A DNA stretch of 64,000 bases from Kribbella pittospori (GCF_004331465.1 NZ_SJKB01000005.1:372001-436000), one strand, 5' to 3'. Counted from the stretch's first letter, positions 1-7,829 are shown. The notes: generated from the letters alone by a model not told the origin. A program made the numbers and translations.

Positions 1-390
1 CATCGAGAGCCGGTACGGCGGTACGCGGTCGGCCGGCCGCAACGCGCCCCACGCCGCGGACACCACGAGCAGGCGGCTACCTGCGCGACGCTTGGTGCCG
101 GCGGACATGCTCGCATACCCGAGGGCGTCGTACAGAACGCCGGAGTACAGCTCGGACACCGGCACGGCCGGCTCGGTGCGCCAGCGGGTGTTGCGGTCGA
201 CCTCGCCTTGCAGCGAGGCGCCGACGTCCAGTACGTCGTACGCGTCGGATGAGGCCGAGACCTTCGCCAGCGTCTCCAGGACCTGCACGCGGACGGGGTT
301 CAGCTCCGGGAACGACAACGTGGAGAAGTCGACGGCGCGACCGCGGGACCGTCCGGTCTTGCCCTCGGACGGCGGCAGCAGAATCAGCAT
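1..390 (-). CDS. yaaA: Peroxide stress protein YaaA (UPF0246), 3' part outside window
   Basis: The first 130 codons are visible on the minus strand; the rest lies beyond base 1. The protein begins MLILLPPSEGKTG, and the last visible residues (LRPADRVPPYRLSM) match the LRPxDxxxPYRLEM signature of the YaaA/UPF0246 family. In E. coli YaaA lowers intracellular free iron during peroxide stress and binds DNA (family knowledge). Its ATG shares one base with the TGA of the upstream aldo/keto reductase (TGATG), so the two are probably translationally coupled. The usual family length is about 250 residues, so about half is missing because of the window edge, not a mutation. Confidence 0.9.
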   Translation of the reverse strand, partial: MLILLPPSEGKTGRSRGRAVDFSTLSFPELNPVRVQVLETLAKVSASSDAYDVLDVGASLQGEVDRNTRWRTEPAVPVSELYSGVLYDALGYASMSAGTKRRAGSRLLVVSAAWGALRPADRVPPYRLSM

Positions 391-1334
391 CAGGTCAGCT
401 CGTCCAGCACGGCCAGGTCGGTGGCGGTCGGGTCCCACATCCCGGCCGCGACGTTCTGCGCGATCTGCTCCGGTGTGGTCGCGCCTGCGATCACCGAGGC
501 GACCGCAGGCTGTGCCGCGAGGCCGCCGATCGCGACGTCGATCATGGACAGGTCGCGCTCGGCCGCGAACGTCTCGAGCGCCTCGATCTTGTCGAAGTCG
601 GCGTTGGCCAGACGGTCCGGCTGGGTCGCGAGCCGCGTCCCGGCGGGTGCCTCCTCACCGCGCTTGTACTTGCCGGTGAGCAGGCCGGAGGAGAGTGGGA
701 AGAACGGCAGTACGCCGATGCCGAGGTGCTCGCACGCGGGCACCAGTTCGTCCTCGACCTCGCGCTCGAGCAGCGAGTACCGGTTCTGGGCGCTGATGAA
801 GTGCTCGAGGCCGGCGGTCCGGGCGGCCCAGTCGGCGTCCACCACCTGCCAGCCGGCGAACTGCGAGCTGCCGATGTACCGGACCTTGCCCTCAGCAACG
901 AGCTCGGACAGCGCCGCGAGCGTCTCCTCGATCGGAGTGACCTGGTCGGGGAAGTGCAGCTGGTAGAGGTCGATCCAGTCGGTGCCCAGCCGCTGCAGAC
1001 TCGACTCGACCGCCTTGCGGATGTACCGGCGGGAGGCGCGGACACCCCAGTCCGGGCCGTTCACCCCGTGCATGTCGCCGCCGAACTTGGTCGCGATCAC
1101 CACCTCGTCGCGCCGGCCGCCGAGGGCTTTGCCGAGCAGTTCCTCGCTCGAACCGTGCTCGCCCTGGTAGACGTCCGCGGTGTCGAACAAGGTGATCCCG
1201 GCGTCGACCGCGGCGTTCACCACCACGTCCGTACGGCTCGCATCCAGCCGCCGTCCGAAGTTGTTGCAACCCAGCCCGACCACACTCACAGTCAGTCCCG
1301 AGTCGCCGAGCTGCCGGTACTCCATCTCGCTCAT
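390..1334 (-). CDS. Aldo/keto reductase
   Basis: 314-aa TIM-barrel NADPH-dependent oxidoreductase. The family tetrad is visible: Asp and Tyr in FDTADVY (about 51-57), Lys in ATKFGG (about 86) and His in YQLHFPD (about 126). The C-terminal part carries the NADPH-binding loop region (SVIAGATTPEQ). The sequence resembles the voltage-gated potassium channel beta/YghZ-like AKR branch; the substrate cannot be read from sequence. The ATG at 1334 is preceded by TAGGCT and exactly six bases, so the mRNA is probably leaderless. The gene runs into yaaA with a one-base overlap, and it diverges from pepN across 34 bp. Confidence 0.9.
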   Translation of the reverse strand: MSEMEYRQLGDSGLTVSVVGLGCNNFGRRLDASRTDVVVNAAVDAGITLFDTADVYQGEHGSSEELLGKALGGRRDEVVIATKFGGDMHGVNGPDWGVRASRRYIRKAVESSLQRLGTDWIDLYQLHFPDQVTPIEETLAALSELVAEGKVRYIGSSQFAGWQVVDADWAARTAGLEHFISAQNRYSLLEREVEDELVPACEHLGIGVLPFFPLSSGLLTGKYKRGEEAPAGTRLATQPDRLANADFDKIEALETFAAERDLSMIDVAIGGLAAQPAVASVIAGATTPEQIAQNVAAGMWDPTATDLAVLDELT

Positions 1335-1368
1335 GTGCCCAGCCTAATCACGGCATACAGTGGCCCTC
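1335..1368. promoter_or_regulatory. Divergent leaderless promoters for aldo/keto reductase and pepN
   Basis: The whole spacer between the two divergent start codons is 34 bp. On the minus strand TAGGCT (complement of 1341-1346) is followed by six bases and the ATG of the aldo/keto reductase. On the plus strand TACAGT (1356-1361) is followed by seven bases and the ATG at 1369. Both fit the actinobacterial -10 element (TANNNT) placed so that transcription starts at the A of the start codon. No clear -35 boxes or Shine-Dalgarno sequences are visible. The -35 region of each promoter would lie in the other gene's promoter or coding sequence, so mutual interference is possible. Confidence 0.6.
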
Positions 1369-3825
1369 ATGCCGAGTCTCACCGTGGACGGCGCCCGCAC
1401 TCGGGCCGCCGCACTCTCCGTCCAGTCGTACGACGTCGACCTCGACCTCACCCAGGGCGAGCGCACGTTCGGATCCACCACCACGATCAAGTTCAGCGCG
1501 TCGGATCAGACGACATGGCTGGACGTGCAACCCGACAAGCTGTTGTCGGTGACCCTGAACGGCGCACCGGTCGACGTCACCGGGCTGAACGACGGACGGC
1601 TCGAGCTCACCGGCCTGCAGCCGGACAACGAGCTCGTCGTCACCGCCTCGATGGCCTACTCCCACGACGGTGAGGGACTGCACCGTGCGGTCGACGCCGC
1701 CGACGGTCTCGTCTACACCTACGCGATGTCCTTCCTGGACGCCGCGCCGCGCATCTTCGCGTGCTTCGACCAGCCCGACCTCAAGGCGCCGTACCGGATG
1801 AAGGTCACCGCGCCGCCGGAGTGGCTGGTCCTCGGCAACGGAGCCGCGACCCAAGTCTCCCCCGGTCGCTGGGAGCTGGCCGAGACGCTGCCGCTGTCGA
1901 CGTACTTCGTCACCGTCGTCGCCGGGCCGTACCACCAGCAGACCGACTCCCACGACGGCATCCCGCTCAGCGTGGTGTCGCGGCAGTCGCTGAAGGAGGC
2001 GCTGGACCGCGAGGCCGAGGACATCTTCCGGGTCACCAAGCAGGCCTTCGACGAGTACCACCGGATGTTCGGCTACCGGTACCCGTTCGGCGAGTACCAC
2101 CAGGCCTTCGTGCCGGAGTTCAATGCCGGCGCGATGGAGAACCCAGGCTGCGTGACGTTCCGCGACTCGATGGTGTTCCGGTCCGCGGCGACCGACGCCG
2201 AGCGCAGCCAGCGGGCCCGGACGATCGTCCACGAGATGGCGCACCAGTGGTTCGGCGACACCGTCACGATGCAGTGGTGGAACGACCTGTGGCTGAACGA
2301 GTCCTTCGCCGAGTACATGGCGCACCGGGTGTCGACCGCCGCGACCGACTACCAGGACAACTGGGTCGACTTCGCCTACATGCGCAGGTGGTGGGGCCTG
2401 CAGGCCGATCAGCGCTCCTCGACGCACCCGGTCGCGGCGGACGCGGTGAAGGACGCACTGTCGTCCCTCGACGACTTCGACGGCATCTCGTACGCCAAGG
2501 GCGCGGCCGTGCTGAAGCAGCTGGCCGCCTATCTCGGTGACGACGTCTTCCTGGCCGGCGTCAAGGCGCACATCGTCGCGCACGAGTTCGCCAACGCGAC
2601 GTTCGCCGACCTGCTCGCGAAGTGGACCGAGGCCGGCGCCGTCGACCTCGACACCTGGGCGCAGAACTGGCTCCGTACGCCGGGCCTCGACACGATCAGC
2701 GCCGTCCGCACCGAGACCGGCATCAAGCTGCGCCGGGTCGCGCCGACCGCACACCCGGCAACACGACCGCACAAGCTGACCGTCGGTGGGTACGACGCCG
2801 ACGGTCGCGCCACGACCGTCGACGTACTGCTGGACGCGGACGAGGTCGACGTACCGCTCGACTCCTCGGCCGCAGTGGTGATCCCGGACGCGGGCGACGA
2901 CACCTGGGCGAAGATCCGGCTCGACGCGGACAGCCTGGCGAACCTGGCGACGGTGCTGCCGAAGATCGAGAGCGGCGTGACCCGGGCCGTCGTTCTGAAC
3001 AGCATCCGGGACGCGGTCGCGGACGCCGAGCTCGACCCGAAGCTCGGCTTCGAGGTCCTGCTCAGCATGCTGCCCAGCGAGACCAGCGACATCGCGGTCT
3101 CGGCGATCGTCGGCTGGGCGCAGAGCCGGCTGCTCGGCATCTACCTGCCCTACGAGCCGTACCGCGGCCGGCTGGCCGACGTACTGGCCGAGCGATTGCG
3201 GTCGGCGCCGGCAGGCAGCAGCCTGCAGCTCGCGGTGGCCCGCGGCCTGGTCAAGCTGACCGACGACGTGGACCTGCTGCAGGGCTGGCTGAGCGGCAGC
3301 GGCGTACCCGAAGGACTCCCGGTCGATGCCGAGCTGCGCTGGGCGGTGACGCTGCAGCTTGCCCGCCTCGGTGCGATCGGCGACGCCGACATCGACGCCG
3401 AGCTCGCCCGCGACAACACCTCCGAGGGTGTCGTGCACGCGACCGAGTGCCGGGCCGCGCTGCCGACACCGGAGGCCAAGGAGCGGGCCTGGGCGATCAT
3501 CATGGCCGACGCCGACGTCGCGAACTACGAGCTGTACGCCGCCGGCACGGGCTTCTGGCACCCGGCGCAGGCCGAGCTCACCGCGCCGTACGTCGACCGG
3601 TTCTTCGCCGAGATCGCCGGGACCGCCAAGTTCCGGTCCGGCTGGGTGATCGCGAGCAGCGCGAACACATCGTTCCCGCGGTACGCGATCGACGAGCGGG
3701 TGGTCCGGCTGGCTGGTGAACTGGCCGCCGACGATTCGGTCGCGGCCGGAATCCAGCGTGCTGTCGGCGACTGCACCGACGACGTGAAGCGGGCCATCGT
3801 GATCCGGAACGCGTTCGGTGGCTGA
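1369..3825 (+). CDS. pepN: Aminopeptidase N (M1 family metallopeptidase)
   Basis: 818-aa zinc aminopeptidase that removes N-terminal residues from peptides in the cytoplasm. Visible motifs: GAMEN exopeptidase motif (from residue 254), zinc site HEMAH (H288, E289, H292) and third ligand E311 in LWLNESFAEY, followed by the long helical ERAP1-like C-terminal domain typical of actinobacterial PepN. Length is normal for the family. An in-frame GTG lies at 1360, but the ATG at 1369 is preferred because TACAGT ends seven bases before it, the layout of a leaderless transcript. No signal peptide is seen. It stands alone, followed by the sepH promoter region. Confidence 0.95.
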   Translation: MPSLTVDGARTRAAALSVQSYDVDLDLTQGERTFGSTTTIKFSASDQTTWLDVQPDKLLSVTLNGAPVDVTGLNDGRLELTGLQPDNELVVTASMAYSHDGEGLHRAVDAADGLVYTYAMSFLDAAPRIFACFDQPDLKAPYRMKVTAPPEWLVLGNGAATQVSPGRWELAETLPLSTYFVTVVAGPYHQQTDSHDGIPLSVVSRQSLKEALDREAEDIFRVTKQAFDEYHRMFGYRYPFGEYHQAFVPEFNAGAMENPGCVTFRDSMVFRSAATDAERSQRARTIVHEMAHQWFGDTVTMQWWNDLWLNESFAEYMAHRVSTAATDYQDNWVDFAYMRRWWGLQADQRSSTHPVAADAVKDALSSLDDFDGISYAKGAAVLKQLAAYLGDDVFLAGVKAHIVAHEFANATFADLLAKWTEAGAVDLDTWAQNWLRTPGLDTISAVRTETGIKLRRVAPTAHPATRPHKLTVGGYDADGRATTVDVLLDADEVDVPLDSSAAVVIPDAGDDTWAKIRLDADSLANLATVLPKIESGVTRAVVLNSIRDAVADAELDPKLGFEVLLSMLPSETSDIAVSAIVGWAQSRLLGIYLPYEPYRGRLADVLAERLRSAPAGSSLQLAVARGLVKLTDDVDLLQGWLSGSGVPEGLPVDAELRWAVTLQLARLGAIGDADIDAELARDNTSEGVVHATECRAALPTPEAKERAWAIIMADADVANYELYAAGTGFWHPAQAELTAPYVDRFFAEIAGTAKFRSGWVIASSANTSFPRYAIDERVVRLAGELAADDSVAAGIQRAVGDCTDDVKRAIVIRNAFGG

Positions 3826-3849
3826 GTTCTGAGTCGCGGTCACACCGTG

Positions 3850-3915
3850 TTGTGACTACTGTGACTGGTGTGATCACAAGGACCCTTGTGAGCAGGCAAG
3901 ATGTGATTTCGTGAC
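3850..3915. promoter_or_regulatory. Cluster of GTGA/TCAC half-sites and palindromes upstream of sepH
   Basis: Within about 65 bp there are six GTGA words, the 10-bp perfect palindrome TGTGATCACA (3869-3878) and an overlapping 18-bp palindrome TCACAAGGACCCTTGTGA (3874-3891; 8-bp arms, 2-bp centre). The spacing and words resemble sites bound by BldD (GTGA/TCAC type) or by CRP-like factors in other actinomycetes. Which protein binds here cannot be told from sequence. The region lies 100-165 bp upstream of the sepH start and is not a terminator by appearance, because no T-run follows. Confidence 0.45.
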
Positions 3916-4013
3916 AGAACCTCCACAATGACCGGGCGGCACGGCGCGCCGGTCTTGGTCAGGCAGCACGTCACGGGAGAGACTCTAGAGAACCGCACAG
4001 GAGAACAAAGGCA

Positions 4014-5357
4014 ATGCGCGAGGCGAGGCTCGTCGGTCTGAGCCAGGATGGCAAGCAACTCATCCTGGCGCTGGCAGAGACGGGTGAGGAGTTCGCCGTT
4101 CCGGTCGACGACCGGTTGCGTGCGGCCCTGCGCGGCGACCGTGCCCGACTCGGCCAGCTGGAGATTCAAATGGAGAGCGCGCTGCGCCCACGAGACATCC
4201 AGGCTCGTATCCGCGCCGGCGAAAGTCCCGAGGCGGTCGCGGCCGTCGCCCAGATGCCGATGGAACGCGTGATGGCGTTCGCCGGCCCGGTCCTTGCCGA
4301 GCGGGACCACATCGCGAGCCTCGCGCAGCGCGCCTCCGTCCGTCGTCGTGGCGGTGCCGACGCCCCGGCCCGCAACCTCGGCGCCTGGGTCACCGAGCGG
4401 CTTCGCACGCGTCAGGTCGACCCGACGTCTGCCGAGTGGGATGCCTGGCGGCGCGACGACGGTCGCTGGGCGGTCCGGGTCTCCTACTTCGTCGCGGCCG
4501 AGGACGCCGACGAGCAGAAGGAAGAGAAGATCGCGATGTTCGCGTACGACGCTCCTGGTCGGTACGCGGTCCCGGACGACGACGAGGCCCGCTGGCTGGT
4601 CGGCGAGCAGGCACAAGTCATGCCGCCGCCGGTCCAGCCCGCGCACCAACCGGGCGAGCGCCGGCTGAGCGCGGTGGCCGACATCGACCTGTCCATCGCG
4701 CCCGACCACGGAGCCGACAGCTACGAGGCCGGCTTCGAGGACACCGTCAGCCTGCCGCGGCGAAACCAGCCGGTTTCCCGGGAGGCAAGCCCTGACAGTC
4801 ACGCCACGCGCGACGCCGAGCGCGGTCCGCGCCGGGTGCACTCGGTGCCGGACCCGGACGAGGAGCCGACGCTGATCGACGTACCGGTCGAGCAGCCGCC
4901 GACCCTGCGTCCGGCCGTGCGTGCCGTCGAGCGTCCCACTCAGCTTCCGGCCGAGGCTGCTTCGATGGCTCCGCCCGAGGAGCGTGCTGCCGCGCGAGAG
5001 AACCCGTTCACCGAACGCCGTGCCACACCGGACCGCACTCCCCCAGCTCCAGTGCGCCAGGCACCCGAGTCCCGCCCCGCCGAGCGCCCGGGTGGTCGCA
5101 CTGCTCCGGTGGAGCGCTCTGCGCCTGCCGAGCCGACGCCGCCTCCGGTCGAGGCACCCGCGCCCAAGCAGCCGGCCACCACCGAGCCGCCCGCGGCTGC
5201 CGCGCCCGCTGCCTCTGCCTCTGTCGACGCTGACGCCGCGCCTGCGGCGAAGGAAGATGCTCCGGCCGAGCCGAAGAAGAAGCCGGCCCGCCGCAACGCC
5301 AAGCGTGCCAGCGTCCCGAGCTGGGACGAGATCATGTTCGGCAAGAAAGCCGACTGA
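4014..5357 (+). CDS. sepH: Septation protein SepH (DUF3071)
   Basis: 447-aa cytoplasmic cell-division protein. The N-terminal DUF3071 region (about 1-165) starts MREARLVGLSQDGKQLIL and includes a helix-turn-helix-like stretch (AVAAVAQMPMERVMAFA, about 77-95). In Streptomyces and mycobacteria SepH binds FtsZ and promotes assembly of Z-rings (established for the family). A Pro/Ala/Glu-rich low-complexity linker (about 240-420) follows and ends in a short conserved basic/acidic tail (RRNAKRASVPSWDEIMFG), the usual FtsZ-binding-protein layout. A purine-rich Shine-Dalgarno sequence (AGGAGAAC) precedes the ATG. It is monocistronic by spacing. Confidence 0.93.
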   Translation: MREARLVGLSQDGKQLILALAETGEEFAVPVDDRLRAALRGDRARLGQLEIQMESALRPRDIQARIRAGESPEAVAAVAQMPMERVMAFAGPVLAERDHIASLAQRASVRRRGGADAPARNLGAWVTERLRTRQVDPTSAEWDAWRRDDGRWAVRVSYFVAAEDADEQKEEKIAMFAYDAPGRYAVPDDDEARWLVGEQAQVMPPPVQPAHQPGERRLSAVADIDLSIAPDHGADSYEAGFEDTVSLPRRNQPVSREASPDSHATRDAERGPRRVHSVPDPDEEPTLIDVPVEQPPTLRPAVRAVERPTQLPAEAASMAPPEERAAARENPFTERRATPDRTPPAPVRQAPESRPAERPGGRTAPVERSAPAEPTPPPVEAPAPKQPATTEPPAAAAPAASASVDADAAPAAKEDAPAEPKKKPARRNAKRASVPSWDEIMFGKKAD

Positions 5358-5411
5358 TCCCGGCGGTCGTCTGACACATCACGGACTGTTGTCCCAGATG
5401 GCGGACGGTGT

Positions 5412-5440
5412 TTGGCAGGGTCTGCGTGCTCTGCCATGAT
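5412..5440 (+). promoter_or_regulatory. Promoter of the poly-cysteine leader
   Basis: TTGGCA (5412-5417, one mismatch to the consensus -35) and CATGAT (5435-5440, -10-like) are separated by 17 bp, and seven bases after the -10 comes the ATG of the leader ORF at 5448. This predicts a transcript beginning at that A, that is, a leaderless mRNA whose first codons are the cysteine-rich leader. It is the best two-box promoter seen in this part of the window. Confidence 0.55.
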
Positions 5441-5447
5441 CTTCGGC

Positions 5448-5480
5448 ATGTTCATGCTGTGTTGTTGCTGTTGTCGCTGA
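5448..5480 (+). CDS. Poly-cysteine leader peptide (MFMLCCCCCR)
   Basis: A ten-codon ORF encodes MFMLCCCCCR then TGA: five consecutive Cys codons (TGT TGT TGC TGT TGT). Leaderless poly-cysteine uORFs are known in mycobacteria as cysteine-responsive attenuators: translation of the Cys run senses charged tRNA-Cys and controls the downstream gene. Here the ORF sits directly at the predicted transcription start, is followed by a GC hairpin, and lies 81 bp before the next gene. The function is inferred by analogy; what is seen directly is the ORF, its promoter and the hairpin. It is too short for routine gene callers. Confidence 0.75.
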   Translation: MFMLCCCCCR

Positions 5481-5483
5481 CGC

Positions 5484-5499
5484 GCGCCGTCTCCGGCGC
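5484..5499 (+). promoter_or_regulatory. Hairpin just after the poly-Cys leader (possible attenuator element)
   Basis: GCGCCG (5484-5489), a TCTC loop and CGGCGC (5494-5499) form a perfect 6-bp stem starting four bases after the leader stop codon. No U-run follows, so it is not a classical terminator. It could pair alternatively with the downstream leader, or affect access to the ribosome-binding site (AGGA at 5549-5552) of the next gene. Role inferred from position only. Confidence 0.4.
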
Positions 5500-5561
5500 A
5501 CGAGGCCCTGCCCCTTTCCGTGGCCCGCCCGCCGACACCAGCACTCACAGGATTACTCCTC

Positions 5562-5975
5562 ATGAATCTCCCGGCTTTCGCCGACCTGCTCGCAGCTCGT
5601 GGCCTCCGGCTGCTGCCCGGCTCGCACGCCGTACCGGTCGAGCTGCTCGTTCAGTTGCCTGACGCAACGATCGCCCGGTTCACCGCGCGCGGTACAACGC
5701 TCCGCCTGAGCCGCTTCGCCCCCGGCGCGCTCACCGCGATCACGATCGCCGCCGAGTGCGGTTGCGGCGACCACCACCCGCAGTCCGGTCCGGCCCGCGT
5801 CACCCTGAGCAGGTACGCCGTACCGCTCGACGAGCACACCCTCGACGGCGAACTCCTCTTCGGCTGGCAGCACCACGAGGCCGGCCTGCTCCGTCTGGCC
5901 GACGCCGCCACCCACTTCTTCACCCTCCTGGCCCACGCCGACACCCCCACCCGAGAACTCGTCGGCGTCGCCTGA
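5562..5975 (+). CDS. Hypothetical protein downstream of the poly-Cys leader
   Basis: 137-aa protein, not recognised. It begins MNLPAFADLLAARGLRLLPG. It has no signal peptide or obvious membrane helix. The notable segment is AAECGCGDHHPQSG (about 64-77), a CxC pair followed by Asp-His-His that could bind a metal, and an HH pair occurs again near residue 103. The ATG at 5562 is chosen because AGGA precedes it by nine bases; an in-frame GTG at 5520 lacks such a site. Because a poly-Cys leader lies just upstream, the product is a candidate for cysteine, sulfur or redox metabolism, but nothing in the protein itself proves that. Confidence 0.65.
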   Translation: MNLPAFADLLAARGLRLLPGSHAVPVELLVQLPDATIARFTARGTTLRLSRFAPGALTAITIAAECGCGDHHPQSGPARVTLSRYAVPLDEHTLDGELLFGWQHHEAGLLRLADAATHFFTLLAHADTPTRELVGVA

Positions 5976-6062
5976 CCCTCCGCATGTCGAGAATGCGGTG
6001 CCGGCTCCGTCCCTGGTACATCAGCGGCCATGACGGGCCGCACGACGGAGAGGGGAATCACC

Positions 6063-6503
6063 GTGACGATTCAGCGGATGGACAACGTCGGCATTGTCGT
6101 CGACGACCTGGATGCTGCCATCGCGTTCTTCGCAGAACTCGGCCTGGAACTAGAGGGCAAAGCGCAGGTTGAGGGCAGCTGGGCGGACCAATGTGTCGGG
6201 CTCGACGGTGTCCGCTGCGACATCGCGATGATGCGGACCCCGGACGGTCACAGCCGGCTCGAGCTCTCGCTGTACCTCAGCCCTGTGGTCATCGCTGCCA
6301 CACCGCAGAACCCGCCGCACAACACGGTGGGGATGCATCGCGTCATGTTCAGCGTCGACAACATCGAGGATGTCGTCGCCCGCCTGCGCCCGCACGGCGC
6401 CGAAGTCCTCCGTGAGATCGCCCAGTACGAAGACATCGTCCGACTCTGCTATGTCCGCGGCCCCGCGGGGATCCTCATCGGGCTGTCCCAGCAGCTCAGC
6501 TGA
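6063..6503 (+). CDS. VOC family protein (glyoxalase/bleomycin-resistance fold)
   Basis: 146-aa single-chain VOC protein with the paired beta-alpha-beta-beta-beta modules: first IQRMDNVGIVVDDLDAAIAF, second GMHRVMFSVDNIEDVVARL. It ends in the typical GPAGILIGLSQ strand. Family members include glyoxalases, dioxygenases and antibiotic-sequestering proteins; the substrate cannot be assigned. The GTG at 6063 is chosen because AGGGGA stands seven bases upstream; an in-frame ATG at 6030 gives 11 extra residues with no ribosome-binding site. It lies between the Cys-leader gene and the convergent HxlR regulator. Confidence 0.82.
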   Translation: MTIQRMDNVGIVVDDLDAAIAFFAELGLELEGKAQVEGSWADQCVGLDGVRCDIAMMRTPDGHSRLELSLYLSPVVIAATPQNPPHNTVGMHRVMFSVDNIEDVVARLRPHGAEVLREIAQYEDIVRLCYVRGPAGILIGLSQQLS

Positions 6504-6537
6504 CCGCAGTACGACCGCCCGCGGCGGGCGGTGCGGG

Positions 6538-6921
6538 TTATGGGCGGCGGTGGGGTGGTTCGTGGGTGTCGTAGTGGGCGCGAGACTCTTCGACCTTCGC
6601 GAGGTTCGGGGACCATTCGGCCAGCGAGTGGAAGAGTGGGGCGAGGCTGCGGCCGAGGTCGGTGATCTCGTACTCGACCCGTGGCGGCACCTCCGGGAAG
6701 TACGTGCGCTGCACCAGGCCGTCGCGTTCGAGTTGACGGAGTCGCTGGGTGAGGACCTTCGGCGTGATCACCCCGATCCGGCGCTCGAGTTCGACGAATC
6801 GCTGCCGTCCGTACTCGTTCAGCGTCCACAGGATCGGGGTCGTCCACCGGCTGAAAACCAGATCCACCACCGGCGCGATCGGGCACGCCTGCACCGGTTC
6901 GACCGCTGTGCGCTCGCTCAC
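6538..6921 (-). CDS. HxlR-family transcriptional regulator
   Basis: 127-aa winged-helix regulator: recognition region KVLTQRLRQLERDGLVQRTYF, then wing PRVEYEITDLGRSL, both typical of HxlR (MarR-like) proteins. A cysteine near the N-terminus (VQACPIA, Cys13) matches the sensing cysteine found in redox- or electrophile-responsive members such as YodB, HypR and QorR. It is transcribed divergently from an NmrA/quinone-reductase-like gene, with a palindromic site between them, so it probably represses that gene and itself until oxidised or modified by quinones or aldehydes. Start is GTG at 6921 with GGAAGG upstream. Confidence 0.9.
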   Translation of the reverse strand: MSERTAVEPVQACPIAPVVDLVFSRWTTPILWTLNEYGRQRFVELERRIGVITPKVLTQRLRQLERDGLVQRTYFPEVPPRVEYEITDLGRSLAPLFHSLAEWSPNLAKVEESRAHYDTHEPPHRRP

Positions 6922-6938
6922 ATATCCGCCTTCCAGCC

Positions 6939-6963
6939 AGTACTTTCCTCTAGGTACCTACTA
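6939..6963. promoter_or_regulatory. Candidate HxlR operator
   Basis: The divergent spacer holds AGTACT (6939-6944, palindrome) and TAGGTACCTA (6951-6960, perfect 10-bp palindrome), giving two GTAC-centred half-sites about one helical turn apart and followed by CT. GTAC-containing paired sites are typical of QorR-like HxlR regulators. It sits 18 bp from the regulator start and about 50 bp from the oxidoreductase start, suitable for repressing both. Confidence 0.55.
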
Positions 6964-7010
6964 TGCCACGGCAAGTAGCGTCCTCGTCATCAACCGAACG
7001 AGGAGCGAAC

Positions 7011-7829
7011 ATGATCGTGATCACCGGAGCCACCGGCAACGTCGGCCGCCCGCTGGTCCAGGCGCTGGCCGCCGCGGGCGAAGTGGTGACGGCAGTGTCC
7101 CGGCGGCGCGCTGAGGTGCCGGCCGGAGTACGACACGTAGAGGCGGATCTGTCTCGGCCGGAGACCCTCGAGCCTGCGGTCGAGGGAGCCGAGGCCGTCT
7201 TCCTGCTGACCGGACCTGAGTTCCTGGCCGGCGGGAACCTGAACGACGTCATCAAGACGATCCGGGCAGCCGGTGTCGAGCGGACAGTGCTGCTGTCCTC
7301 GCAAGGCGTCGGCACCAAGCGGCACCCGTCCGACCACGAGGATGCGGTGACCCGGTCAGGCCTCGCCTGGACGATTCTGCGGCCCGGCAACTTCAACTCC
7401 AACGCACTCCAGTGGGCGGCGGCCGTCCGGGCTCAGCGAGCGGTGGAGGCGCCGTTCGCCGACGTCGCGCTGCCCGCGATCGACCCGACCGACATCGCCG
7501 AGGCGGCGGCGGTGGTGCTCACGGACCCGGCCCATGCGAGCAACACCTACACGCTCACCGGGCCGGCGCCGATCTCACCCCGTCAGCAGGCTCACGAGAT
7601 CGCGCTGGCGATCAACGAGCCAGTGCGGTTCGTGGAGCTGACCCGCACGCAAGCCCGCGACCGGATGACGCGCCACATGCCGGCACCGGTTGCCGACGCG
7701 ACGCTGGACGTCCTGGGTTCACCGTCGACAGAGGAGCAGCAGGTGAGCCCCGACGTCGAGAAGGTGCTCGGCCGGCCCGCACGGACGTTCGCGGAGTGGG
7801 CCGGGCGCAACGTCGGGGCGTTCAGGTAG
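7011..7829 (+). CDS. NmrA-like NAD(P)H-binding protein / quinone oxidoreductase-like
   Basis: 272-aa Rossmann protein starting MIVITGATGNVGRPLVQAL with the GxxGxxG dinucleotide motif at residues 6-12. The sequence resembles atypical short-chain dehydrogenases of the NmrA/QOR2 group, which bind NADPH and reduce quinones or act as redox sensors. The C-terminal part contains the typical substrate-side helices. AGGAG lies upstream of the ATG at 7011; in-frame codons from 6963 lack a ribosome-binding site. Divergent from the HxlR regulator, which probably controls it. The end overlaps the remnant of a TetR gene by 8 bp. Confidence 0.88.
   Translation: MIVITGATGNVGRPLVQALAAAGEVVTAVSRRRAEVPAGVRHVEADLSRPETLEPAVEGAEAVFLLTGPEFLAGGNLNDVIKTIRAAGVERTVLLSSQGVGTKRHPSDHEDAVTRSGLAWTILRPGNFNSNALQWAAAVRAQRAVEAPFADVALPAIDPTDIAEAAAVVLTDPAHASNTYTLTGPAPISPRQQAHEIALAINEPVRFVELTRTQARDRMTRHMPAPVADATLDVLGSPSTEEQQVSPDVEKVLGRPARTFAEWAGRNVGAFR

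Noticed and set aside
1348..3843. 831-aa minus-strand open frame
   Set aside because: It is antisense to pepN, which has clear motifs; long antisense frames are normal in high-GC DNA.
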